Below, in pieces: positions 32,351 through 41,500 of a stretch of DNA of 64,000 nucleotides. The notes under the pieces were generated by a model that was given only the letters and a program-made list of their open reading frames with translations, was not told where the DNA came from and did no database searches. The stretch comes from Streptomyces sp. GQFP (GTDB lineage: Bacteria; Actinomycetota; Actinomycetes; Streptomycetales; Streptomycetaceae), in assembly GCF_021545335.1 (NCBI RefSeq), contig NZ_CP089312.1, positions 7,316,001 through 7,380,000 of the forward strand. The letters are read 5' to 3'. The position numbers and the translations under genes were made by a program. Positions within the stretch are counted from its first letter, which is position 1; every line of letters starts with the position of its first letter.

Positions 32351-34030
32351 CTAGCCCGCGCTCCCATCGGAGGGCCGTGCCGCGGGCCGGTTGGGCAGGC
32401 CGGCCCCGTGGGCCTGCTCCGCACGAAGCACGCCCTGGGCGAAGTTGCTGACGAAGGCCGGATCCGGCGGCACTGTCGGGGCCGGGGCGGCATCCGGCAC
32501 AGCAGAAGCCTCGGGTTCACGGACGGTTGCCTGCGGTGTCCGCTGCGGCAACCTGGGTCGAGCGTCGTGCGGTGCGCCCTCCGAAGACATCGCCGCGGCT
32601 GCTGCCACAGCGAGGGGTTGTTGCGCCGGGGCACGCCGCCCAGCGCGGGAGGGCAATGCCGCCATCCCCGCCGGGACCTGGGCCGCAACCGGGACCTGGG
32701 CCGGGGGGCTGGGCCGGGGGCCTCCGGCCGGCTGGAGGACGGGGCGGGCCGCGAATTGCGCTGCCGGGCCCGGTGCGGCGCCACCGTGTGCGCCAGGTTG
32801 AGCCCCCGAGGGGGCCGCCGGTTTGTCCCGCCAGAGCAGGAGTTTGTTCGGCACCACCACGAGCGCCGTGGTGCCGTGCATGAGGTTCTTCTGCAGCTTC
32901 ACCTGGATGCCGTACCGGCGGGCGAGTTTGGCCACCACGAGCAGGCCGGTCTGGCGCAGGGCGAGTTGCTCGGCCAGGTCCGAGTCCTGGGGATCGGCCA
33001 GCATCCGGTTACGGCGGTCGATCTCGCCCTCGGCCATGCCGATGCCGCGGTCCTCGATCTCTACGGCCAGACCCGCGGTGACCCGCGTCGCGCGCACGAT
33101 GACCTGGCTGTCCGGCGGCGAACAGAGTGTCGCGTTCTCCTCCAGTTCGGCCAGCAAGTGGATCAGATCGGGTGCGGCGAAGCCCGGTATCTGCACATCC
33201 AGAGTGGATGTGTGCATGCGGACCCGGCGGTACTTCTCGATTTCCCCCGCCGCGCCGCGTAGCAGATCCACCAGCCCGGTTGGCTGGTTGAGCTGGCGTG
33301 CCTTCACACCGCCCAGAACCGCCAGCCGTCCCGCCGACCGCCGCATCCGCTTGAGGAGATTGTTGACCTCGAACACGCTGTACAGCACGTCCGGGTCCTG
33401 GACCTGCTTCGTCAGCTCAGACACGGTGCCCAACGCCCGTACGAGCAGCAGGGTCATGCCCCCGGCGAGGTAGACGAGCGCTTGTGTCAGTTCCGTCTGC
33501 CGCCCGTTCGCCACCGCCCGCCACGCTTCGGCGTGCAGCCGGAGCAGCGCGGCCTCGGTTTCGCTCCACGGGTTGCTGTCGGAGTTCCCCTGTGGCGTAC
33601 CGAAGTCGGGAGGGGAAGGCCGCTCGCCCCGGTTGATCTGCTCCAGAGCATCGCTGATGCTCTTGCGTCCCTCGTTCACACCGGACTGGAAATGCCGCAG
33701 CCAGCCGTGTACGGAATCGCTGTCCTCGCTGCGCTGCTGGTGCAGCGCAGCCGCCATGCGAACCGCCAGCCAGTCCGCGCACATCAGCACGGCGAGACCA
33801 GTGGCTGCCACCACCGCTGCGATGATCCAGCCATCCCCAGGGACGCGGACCGTCGTACTGACGGCAGCCGCCGTGCACAAGATCGCCGAGACCAGGAGAG
33901 CGGGCACGAGCACCAGAAGCCGCAGCCGCAGGCGCAGTCCCCTCTCGGTGCGCAGCGGTTCGGCATCGCGCGCACGCCGTCGCTGGCCACGCCGGTGACC
34001 ATGTGGGCGCGGGCATGACAGATCAGACAT
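32351..34030 (-). CDS. CvnA-type membrane sensor with HATPase domain
   Basis: 559 residues from an ATG. Two membrane segments near the N-terminus (LLVLVPALLVSAILCTAAAV and WIIAAVVAATGLAVLMCADW) flank a short external loop. A helical dimerisation-like region follows. The ATPase domain has ELEENATLCSPPDSQVI (N box), VEIEDRGIGMAEGEI (G1) and LALRQTGLLVVAKLARRYG (G2). No phosphoacceptor His motif is obvious, as is usual for conservon sensors. The C-terminal 150 residues are proline/alanine-rich and disordered. It is the first gene of the conservon operon. Confidence 0.92.
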   Translation of the reverse strand: MSDLSCPRPHGHRRGQRRRARDAEPLRTERGLRLRLRLLVLVPALLVSAILCTAAAVSTTVRVPGDGWIIAAVVAATGLAVLMCADWLAVRMAAALHQQRSEDSDSVHGWLRHFQSGVNEGRKSISDALEQINRGERPSPPDFGTPQGNSDSNPWSETEAALLRLHAEAWRAVANGRQTELTQALVYLAGGMTLLLVRALGTVSELTKQVQDPDVLYSVFEVNNLLKRMRRSAGRLAVLGGVKARQLNQPTGLVDLLRGAAGEIEKYRRVRMHTSTLDVQIPGFAAPDLIHLLAELEENATLCSPPDSQVIVRATRVTAGLAVEIEDRGIGMAEGEIDRRNRMLADPQDSDLAEQLALRQTGLLVVAKLARRYGIQVKLQKNLMHGTTALVVVPNKLLLWRDKPAAPSGAQPGAHGGAAPGPAAQFAARPVLQPAGGPRPSPPAQVPVAAQVPAGMAALPSRAGRRAPAQQPLAVAAAAAMSSEGAPHDARPRLPQRTPQATVREPEASAVPDAAPAPTVPPDPAFVSNFAQGVLRAEQAHGAGLPNRPAARPSDGSAG

Positions 34031-34237
34031 TGGCGACCTCGCGGAACGTGGTCCTGACAGGGAGGACGGAAAGGCCGGCCGGGACCGGGCGAGCAGCGCA
34101 CCGGCACAAGGTGCGCAAACAGTGGCGGCCATGCCGGGACTCGGGTGGGCGTGGCCGCCGGGGCACGCGCACCGGACCGCGGCCGACGGGGGAGGCAGCG
34201 TACGGTCCGGGCGCACGGGGGTGCCCCGGCGGCCGGT

Positions 34238-34432
34238 CTATATGCGGACCCTGCTGACCGTCTCGGCCACGCTCGCCACAACACTGCTGATGGACGGTGC
34301 GAGCGAGATGTCGTGGAGATGGAAACCGAGGAGTACGGCTGCTGCGGCATGGCTGGCCTTGAGGCCGCCTTTGCTGATCAGCAGCCACACCACCACGGCC
34401 AGCACAAGGACCAAGGAGAGGGTGATGCTCAC
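34238..34432 (-). CDS. Small single-pass membrane protein, 64 residues
   Basis: MSITLSLVLVLAVVVWLLI forms one membrane span, followed by KGGLKASHAAAAVLLGFHLH and an amphipathic tail. Small proteins with a GGLKxxHAAxAVLLGF segment recur in Streptomyces, often near membrane or conjugation-related genes; function unknown. The GTG start has only a weak ribosome site and the same frame is open for about 20 codons upstream, so the true start may lie upstream. Confidence 0.55.
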   Translation of the reverse strand: MSITLSLVLVLAVVVWLLISKGGLKASHAAAAVLLGFHLHDISLAPSISSVVASVAETVSRVRI

Positions 34433-34863
34433 GAAAGCGAGTCTCTGCTGGGGGTATGTTCCCGAGAAACCGCACGTGGCCGATCAGTTGAGCGGCGATG
34501 ACCGGCGAGTCCGCGGGAGTTGGGGCGCCTGCGCAACTGGTGGCCTCGATGATCCAGGCACGGCCGCGATAGGCCGTTACGCCGGCTAAGGCGGGAAACA
34601 GGGCGGGCACGGTGTCCTCCGGGTGCGCAGACTTGTCGTCTTAGCGTCTTGTCCGCGACGCCCGGGTGACCGTTTCCGGCCTGCGTTGATTTTACAGGTA
34701 AACCAGGGAAGTAATCGATGCTCTCAGGTCATAAGCCTGTGAAAAATACGTGGTGCACAAGGGTGTTGGCATCCAGATCAGGAAATACCGCTGCTCTGCA
34801 TGCATCGGTGATGCGGGTCAACCGGGCTGAGAATCTCTCCATTGTTGTGACGGCATCGTCGGC
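34433..34863. other. Intergenic region with remnant coding blocks
   Basis: No intact gene is convincing here. On the minus strand, a GTG at 34610 has an excellent ribosome site (GGAGGA, four bases away) and opens a frame (MPALFPALAGVTAYRGRAW) that loses coding character after about 60 codons where it runs across the 34238-34432 gene. Just upstream, codons for GNGHPGVAD (about 34653-34679) match a segment of the small gene at 46142-46420, without a start codon. Between 34680 and 34860 the DNA is much less GC-rich than its surroundings and contains the inverted repeat TTTACAGGTAAA (34690-34701), which could be an operator or promoter region. Confidence 0.5.
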
Positions 34864-35099
34864 TCAACTCCTGAGGGGCCAGTCGACGACGAGGCGGCTG
34901 TCGGGCTTGTCCATGACGAAGCGTGACTCGGAGGCTGTGAGTCGGTTGCGGGCGGCACCGACGGCCATGCGGAAAGTGGGTTCGGGCAAGTGGCGGCGAC
35001 CTCGTCGGCAAGTTCGGCGGCGCGCGGGCCGTGGCCCCTGACGCCGATCTGCCAGAACGTGCCGTGCTCGTCCTCTTCCCTCTTCGTGAGGTAGGCCAA
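34864..35099 (-). pseudogene. Frameshifted small gene of about 78 codons
   Basis: Two frames join into one sensible protein if one base is added at 34989/34990. The first gives LAYLTKREEDEHGTFWQIGV followed by RGHGPRAAELADEVAAT; the second gives LPEPTFRMAVGAARNRLTAS and ends FVMDKPDSRLVVDWPLRS and a stop. The sequence GCCGCCACTTGCCC looks like GCCGCCACCTTGCCC with a C lost. Upstream in-frame codons (CFGGDNDS) suggest that the N-terminus is missing as well. It is either a decayed gene or a sequencing error. Family not recognised. Confidence 0.7.
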
Positions 35100-35138
35100 G
35101 GAGTCATTGTCGCCCCCAAAGCATCGGTGGTCGTTGCA

Positions 35139-36314
35139 TCAGCTGACGCCTGGCCGTCTCGCATGCGGCGATACACCTCCCCCCTCAGTGAGGCACTGAG
35201 CGAGGCTCGCCCCAGCCGTGCCGACAGCCCGCAACATCGTGGACAGCACCGATTCCGGCAGGGAGCCGCGGCCGAGGCAGCCGTCGTGGACGATCGCCTC
35301 CAGCTCGCGGCGTGACCACCCGCCAGCCGGTGGAGCGGGGTGGCGGAGGATTTCGCGTGCTGCGTACGCGTCCCGCGCCTGCGTGGTGTCGCTGACGATC
35401 GCGTCGTACAGCGGGCGTGCGAGGACTTCGCAGCCTTCCGGCGCCAGATCGATCGCCGCCAGGACCAGCCGCACCCGGAACATGCGCAAGTGTGGCGGGT
35501 CAGGCTCCAGCGCATCCCGCACGGCGATTGCCGTGGCGGCGAACCCTTTTGCTGTGGCGCGGCCCGCCAGGTGGTCGGCGTAGTGGCGGAGGATCTGCGC
35601 GACGGCTTCCTCCCATGGTTCGGTGATCGTGGCCTTGTCGATCAGGGAATTGGCCGTGTCCTGTGCGTCCGTGTGCAGGCTCGCCACGACGTGTGCTTGC
35701 CTGCTGCCGTACAGCCGCTCGGGTTCCTTGTCGTAGACGGTCGCGTGCTCTGCCGCTTGACGCCATTGGCCGGCGGCGACCAGGAGCCGGGTTCCGTCGT
35801 CCAGCAGGAGGTCGTGGAGCCAGGGCCGGATGTGGTTCAAGGTGGCTTCGGTGGTGAAGCCCGTGAGGCCGATGGATTGTCCGTGGACGGTCACGGTACC
35901 GCCATCGTGTGCGGCGCGGTGCACGCTCATGAGCTGCTGATGGGCGGCCTGTGGGTCGCCCGTTCGGGCGGTCAGTCGTACGAGGTTGACGATGGGCTGG
36001 AGGCTGGCGATGGCGGTGTCCCCGGTGACGGGCCATGCGGCCTGGAAGAGACGGAGCTGACGAAGGCAGAGGTCTGTCGCCAGGTCGGTCAGCCCGCAGT
36101 CGGAGGCGATCAGCGCGGACAGGTTCCAGGTGGCGCAGGCGAGGTTGATCCGGTCGAGGAGGGGTCCGTCCTGCGCCGACTTCTCCCCGCAGGTGCGGAC
36201 TTCGTCGATCCGGGCGGCGAAGTTGCGGTAGACGAGGTGGGATCGGCTGACCAGGGGGAAGCGCCCGGAGAGCCGGCGGAGCCTTTCCAATGGGGGCTGT
36301 GGCGGCGCGGTCAC
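35139..36314 (-). CDS. Hypothetical helical-repeat protein at the end of the lanthipeptide operon
   Basis: 391 residues; its start overlaps the stop of the SpaB_C-type gene by four bases. The sequence is helical throughout, in TPR-like pairs (INLACATWNLSALIASDCGL, LVAAGQWRQAAEHATVYD, ALEPDPPHLRMFRVRLVLAA). It resembles the TPR-type C-terminal region found in some Streptomyces regulators, but no HTH precedes it. Translational coupling to the lanthipeptide genes suggests a role in that pathway, such as scaffold, regulation or immunity, but this is inference. Confidence 0.7.
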   Translation of the reverse strand: MTAPPQPPLERLRRLSGRFPLVSRSHLVYRNFAARIDEVRTCGEKSAQDGPLLDRINLACATWNLSALIASDCGLTDLATDLCLRQLRLFQAAWPVTGDTAIASLQPIVNLVRLTARTGDPQAAHQQLMSVHRAAHDGGTVTVHGQSIGLTGFTTEATLNHIRPWLHDLLLDDGTRLLVAAGQWRQAAEHATVYDKEPERLYGSRQAHVVASLHTDAQDTANSLIDKATITEPWEEAVAQILRHYADHLAGRATAKGFAATAIAVRDALEPDPPHLRMFRVRLVLAAIDLAPEGCEVLARPLYDAIVSDTTQARDAYAAREILRHPAPPAGGWSRRELEAIVHDGCLGRGSLPESVLSTMLRAVGTAGASLAQCLTEGGGVSPHARRPGVS

Positions 36315-37315
36315 GGCATCGGCCTTTCCGTGGGGTCAACGGGATGCAGGATCGCGGTATGTGCCGCGTGAGCGAGAACGCTCTGGGTACGGGCGGGCAG
36401 GCCGAGCCGGTTCCAGTGGAAGATCACGTGGTAGGAGAGGACCTCGCGCAGGCCCCGGTCGAGGACTCCGTCCCGGGCGGCTGTGCCGAGGTCTCTTCCG
36501 GCCTGCCGAAACGCGCTCACCCAGTCGGCGGCGGGTTTGAGAGCGCGGTCGGACTGGAGCATGGGGCCAGCGGGGCTGGTGTCAGCGAGGAGTAGCTGTC
36601 GGAGGCTGTCGGCCATGGCGTGGACTTTGGCGGCCGGAACGTCTGAGGGAAGAGGACGTTCCCGGGTGACGCGGTGCCAGACGTCTCCTTGCTCGTACCA
36701 CTCCAGTCCGGCGGCGCGCATCAGGGTCGCGCACAGCAGCAGTGACAACTCCCGGCGGCCCAGCTCGCCATGGCCGGTGGTGAGGATGGCGTGGCTGTCG
36801 GCGTGGAACAGGGTGTGGGCGATGGTCATGCTGATGTCGCCGCCGAACGCTGCGGTTTCGGGCTCGTAGATACCGGGCCACCAGCGGTGGATGTGCCCGG
36901 CGGCCGTGAGTTCGTCGAGCAGGCCGGCCAGCGCCAGGGGAAGCTGCTGCGTCCCGACGGCCGGGAGCAGCCGCATCCGCCAGCACGGGTGCTTACGGAT
37001 GAACCACCACCCGGTGATCAGACCGTCCTGTTGGGCCAGGTCCAGAACGGGGACGAGGTGGTCGGAGGCGGTCTGCTCGGCCTTGTCCCAGTCGGTGAAC
37101 TGGATGTACAGCTGACGCCACGCCGGAGGTCCCGCCTGCTGGGCCAGGGCCTGTTGCCCGGCCTGCTGGTAGACCGCGACGGCGGCGTCCAAGTCGGCGG
37201 GCTCGAGTCCGGCGCGGGCTGCGGCGGTGTTCATGTCGGTGCCGGCCAGGACGTCCAGTACGGCGTGCAGGGTCGCGTCCAGGAGGGAGGGTTGGTTCAG
37301 CCGATCAGTAGGCAT
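36311..37315 (-). CDS. SpaB_C/thiopeptide-type biosynthesis domain protein (LanB elimination-like)
   Basis: 334 residues from an ATG inside the end of the LanC gene (19-base overlap). Landmarks of the SpaB_C / thiopeptide-type domain are PPAWRQLYIQFTDWDKAEQT, WWFIRKHPCWRMRLLP, WWPGIYEPETAAFGG and HADSHAILTTGHG. In LanB enzymes this domain performs glutamate elimination to give dehydro-amino acids. Here it is a separate protein although the full LanB also carries such a domain, so it may act on different residues or catalyse another step. It is a normal component of FxLD-type loci. Confidence 0.85.
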   Translation of the reverse strand: MPTDRLNQPSLLDATLHAVLDVLAGTDMNTAAARAGLEPADLDAAVAVYQQAGQQALAQQAGPPAWRQLYIQFTDWDKAEQTASDHLVPVLDLAQQDGLITGWWFIRKHPCWRMRLLPAVGTQQLPLALAGLLDELTAAGHIHRWWPGIYEPETAAFGGDISMTIAHTLFHADSHAILTTGHGELGRRELSLLLCATLMRAAGLEWYEQGDVWHRVTRERPLPSDVPAAKVHAMADSLRQLLLADTSPAGPMLQSDRALKPAADWVSAFRQAGRDLGTAARDGVLDRGLREVLSYHVIFHWNRLGLPARTQSVLAHAAHTAILHPVDPTERPMP

Positions 37316-38520
37316 GCGTCCCATCCCGAGGTCGGCGCGGCGTCGTGGGCTGCGGTGTTCAGGGCGAGGGCGGTGCCCGCGTCGCCTTGCAGGAGGCCGG
37401 GGTCGCCGCCGGGACGGGCGTGCTGGGTCAGGGCGGCGGCCAGGTCGGGCAGGGCGGCGCGCAGAGCCGGGCCTGCGGCGTCGCGGGCGGCGCGGAAGGT
37501 GGTCTGGTAGACGCCCGCCCAGCCGTGGCACAGGCCGGCGTCGGTGATCTTGGATAGCTGATCGGGGTCGGTCAGGCAGTGGACCAGGGCGTCCTCGTAC
37601 AGGTGCTGGCGAGCCGTGTCGCGGCGGGCGAGGGCGGCGAGCTGTCCGGCGCGGGCGATGCCAGGGGTGCCGTAGCACCAACTGGGCCGTCCCGGGCCGC
37701 GTTGAACGGGTCGGCCGGCGCGGAGTTCACCGAGGTGGAGGTGCTCGGGCCACCAGGAACCGGCGGGGCCGTCCTGCCGCCAGGTGTCGAGCCAGTGAAG
37801 GATGGTGTCGACGGCGTCTTCCTGGCCGTCGATCCTCACTCCTTGGCGCAGGGCGCGGGCAAGGAGCAGTAGGGGGCCGCCGATCCCGTGGGCGGCACCG
37901 AAGTTGGCGTGGCCGGCGGGGACGGTGGATGGGGTGAGGTCGGGCTGGTGATCGACCCACCAGCCGGGCAGCCCGCCCAGGTCGTCGTGTCGGATGGGGC
38001 GGGTCAGTTGTACGAGGTAGGCCAGGACGCGTGCCATCGCGGTGCCGGACGGGGACCGGCGCAACAGGTACGCGCCGATGCCGGTGAGCCCGTAGAAGAT
38101 GTCGTACTCGTGGAAGCCGGCTGGACGGCCGTGGCGGATGCGAGTTTGCGCTGCGTCGCATCTGCGGTGGGCGAGTTGAGCCACGTGGTGGTCCAGGACT
38201 GCCAGCGCGTTCTGGTACCGGGGTGCCTCGGCGGTGACGGCGCAGTTGAGCATGAACGCTGCCGCGGGTGCCCCCAGGTACAGGCCGCTGGTGTCGGCGG
38301 CGCTGACGGGGGTGGCGACGGCGGTCTTGATCCAGGGGTGTGCCTGCTGCCATGTGCCGTCCCCGGTGCGGGCGCGCTCGATGTGCAGGAGCGCGGATCC
38401 TGCGGCGCCGGCGGCCAGGTCCTGCGCCGCCCAAGGCTGCTCTTCAGGCGGCGGGAGGGGGGTGGCTAGGTGGCGGGCGTAGGTGTCCGCCAGCACGGCT
38501 GGGTTGGTTGCGGTGGTCAC
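37297..38520 (-). CDS. LanC-type lanthionine cyclase
   Basis: 407 residues; its start overlaps the LanB stop by four bases. The zinc ligands are clear: Cys about 282 in SWCYGTPGIAR, then Cys 331 and His 332 in LCHGWAGVYQT. A further conserved His lies in GAAHGIGGPLLLL (about 211). LanC adds Cys thiols to dehydroalanine/dehydrobutyrine in the precursor, forming (methyl)lanthionine rings. With LanB and the FxLD precursor this makes a class I lanthipeptide pathway. Confidence 0.94.
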   Translation of the reverse strand: MTTATNPAVLADTYARHLATPLPPPEEQPWAAQDLAAGAAGSALLHIERARTGDGTWQQAHPWIKTAVATPVSAADTSGLYLGAPAAAFMLNCAVTAEAPRYQNALAVLDHHVAQLAHRRCDAAQTRIRHGRPAGFHEYDIFYGLTGIGAYLLRRSPSGTAMARVLAYLVQLTRPIRHDDLGGLPGWWVDHQPDLTPSTVPAGHANFGAAHGIGGPLLLLARALRQGVRIDGQEDAVDTILHWLDTWRQDGPAGSWWPEHLHLGELRAGRPVQRGPGRPSWCYGTPGIARAGQLAALARRDTARQHLYEDALVHCLTDPDQLSKITDAGLCHGWAGVYQTTFRAARDAAGPALRAALPDLAAALTQHARPGGDPGLLQGDAGTALALNTAAHDAAPTSGWDACLLIG

Positions 38521-41500
38521 GGCTGCCGCTCCCGGTGTCGCAGGGCGCAGGCTCGGGCGAGTCGGCCGGTGGCGCGTTCGTGCTCGGGGTCGACGGGCAG
38601 CGCCCGCACGCAGTGCTCGTGGAGCAGCGACAGCAGCACGTTGTCGGCGTTGCGTGCGGTGGACAGTTGCTGCCGGTAGGCGGTCAGGGCGGCGGCGCGC
38701 TGCCGCCAGGCCGCGATGACAGCTGGGCCGCCTGGCAGGGCTTGGAGGGCAGTGTGCTCGGGATCGGCCAGGGCGAGGGCCAGTGTGACGCGCTCCCGGG
38801 CGAGAGGGCCGCGTTCTTGAGGCAGGGCGCGGGTCAGCCAGTCCGACGCCTGATCTGCGTCGCCGGTGAACCGCACCGTCAGGTCGAACATGCTCGCGGC
38901 GGTCAGGGCCTGTCCGATGGCGGCGTCATCCGCGGCGGCACGGATCTGGGCCACGCCGGCGGCCGAGTCCGCGGCGAACACTAGGTGCGCGGCGTCCAGA
39001 GCGGGGCCATGCCCGTACGGGCCGGACTTCGGCGGGTGGGTGGTCAACTCCAGGTGGCCCGCCAGACGTTGGCTGCCGAGAGCGTCTGCCCAGCCGGTGA
39101 CCTGTTGGGCGGCTGCGCCGAAGGCGGCTGGATCGGGGAGGCGAAGGTACAGATCCAGATGCTGGTCGGAGGCCGGTCGGGTGGTGTCGCGATGGCGCCT
39201 GAACCACCACAGCGGCATGGTGGCGAACTGGTCGAGCAGAGTGGGCAGGTGGCCGGTCAGGATTTCGTCGTAGCGCTGGGGGTGCGCGAACAGCCGGGCA
39301 TACAGGACGGTGGGCTGGCTGGGCGTCCCGGTGGCGGCAGCCGGCTCCGTCAGGCGGGGCGGGTCGGCGGGGGTGGAGTTCGTCAGAGGGATCAGGAGCT
39401 CGTGGGGGCGGCCGATCCACGCCCAGTCTTGCGCGGTGGTGCTTTCGCGCAGTTCGACCACGCGGTTGCGGTCCGCGCCGGCGCGCAGCAGCGCCCGGTG
39501 GATGCGCTGGTCGAGGTCGAGGGGCAGCTGCTGGCCGTCTTCGACCAGAGCAAGGCGATCGGGGACGCAGAGCCGTTCACGCCACCGGGCCAGTGCCTTG
39601 TCCCAGTCGGCCATGGGGGCGGACCGGCCGGGCAGTTCCTCGGCGGACAGCAGCCAACGGGCAGGCGTGAGGATCGTCCGCTTGTACCGCACGCGTGGCA
39701 GGTAGGGCAGGGTGGCGGCGACGCCGAAGGTGAACGCCCGGTAGGCGGCGCTGCGGGCGGTGGTGATCTCCGCCAGGAACCGGGCGAGCGGCGGTGTGTG
39801 GACGGACGCTTCCAGCGCGTGGGTGACGCGGGGCTCGACGTGCTGCCCCGTTGACCTGCGCACCAGATGGAACCGGCGGGTATCGGCGGTCACCGCCAGG
39901 TCGTCGAGCGGGATCACGCCGGGGCCGGGCTCGTGGTGCTGGCCGAGAGGGATGGTGAAGGGCAGGACCTGCACGGTGCGGGTGATGTTCTCGTTGCGGC
40001 GCCGGCGAGGGGCGAACGACAGCTGCGCCGCGATGGCGCCGGGTCCGGCGGTCGCATACGAGTCGGTGAGCGCGCTCTGCGCGGACGGCGGGAGCAGGTG
40101 CGCGAACCGGCCGAGCATGCTGCTGCCGGGGCGGGGGGCTCCGGTGACCAGCAGCCGGTAGTCGCCGCACTGCACGGCCTCCAGAGTGGGGGCGTGGATC
40201 TCCACGGCGAGCTCGGCCCGGGGCACGGGCAGCAGCGGTTCGGTGTGGTGGGCGGTCAGGTCGGCGATCGTGGCCCGGGTGAGGACCAGCTCACGCCTCC
40301 CGTCGAGCATCGCCTCCTGGAGCAGGCGCAGGATCTTCTCGTCCCGGTCGGTCACCTCATATGGCGGGCGGGCGCGCTCGGACCCCAGGAAGCCCGCGGG
40401 CAGGCCGAGGCCGCTATCCGCGACCAGATCCAGTACGGGCACGAGGGCCTCGTTGCCGTACCGGTCGAGGAACCGCTGGTGGTAGTCGCGCCATTGCGGA
40501 TACCCGTACGGATGAGGTGACAGCTGGTGCATGACCTGGGCTGCCTCGGCGGCTTCGGCCAGGAGGGCTTCGGGGATGTGGGCGGTGCAGTCCAGTGCGG
40601 CGTCGACCAGCAGCGGGACGCGGCCGGTGGCACTCACGTACTGCATGCTCTGCGTCAGCGGGTCGCCGAGCGTCCAGGGGGCGACGGTGTCCGGGTGATT
40701 CAAGCCGCCCCGGATCGAAGCGAGGTGGGAGGCCAGCTCTGCGATGTCGGGTATGCCGGTGGCGTCTGCTTTCTCCAGCTCATCGCATATGTGGGCGAGC
40801 GTGTCGACGGACGTCATTGGGGGCCACAGACTGCTGATCAGGACGTGCTTGCTCAGTAGGTCGCCGATCAGGCCGGCGAGCTGCTCGGGGCGCGCGGTGG
40901 GGAACTGCCCGGACAGACGGTGCACGAGCAGCTCGTACGGGACCGGGGTGCGGGCAGCCTCCAGCACGGCGGCCACGGGCCGGGTGAGGCGGACCGACAG
41001 CTCGACGGGGGCGTAGCCGGAGGTGTGCGCGTCGGCAGGCATCCCGTCCACCACGTGCCGGTTGCCGCGGGGGCGGCCGGTGTTGTTGGCCACGACCGTC
41101 AGCCGGGCCACCAGAGCGGGGTGGCTCTCCAGGCGGGTGATGACGTCCGTCAGCCAGTCGGAGTCAGGACGCAGAACAGTCCGGTACCCCTCACCCCACA
41201 GAATGCGGGCGGCTTGAGCGGGCTCAGCGGGAGCGACCCCGGCGAATACCCCGAACGGGGTGGGCCGGTGGTTCCACCGCAGGAGGTACGCGGCAACGGA
41301 CCGGACGGCCCGCCTGATACGGCGGTCGTCGGTGACGGCGCCGTTCAGGATCTCGGCGACGCGCTGACACAGGACGGGGCTGGCCGCGGACAGCGCCGTC
41401 GGCACTGGAGCGCGCCATACCTCGTCCAGCCACCGCCGACCGCGGATCGCGGCGTCGTCACCGTGCAGGTCAAAGTCCGGCACAGGGATCGGCTGTGAAG

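Noticed and set aside
34653..34679. Shared 27-base block as a promoter element
   Set aside because: Its partner copy lies inside a coding region (GNGHPGVA), so common descent from a gene explains it better. A regulatory role is kept only as an alternative.
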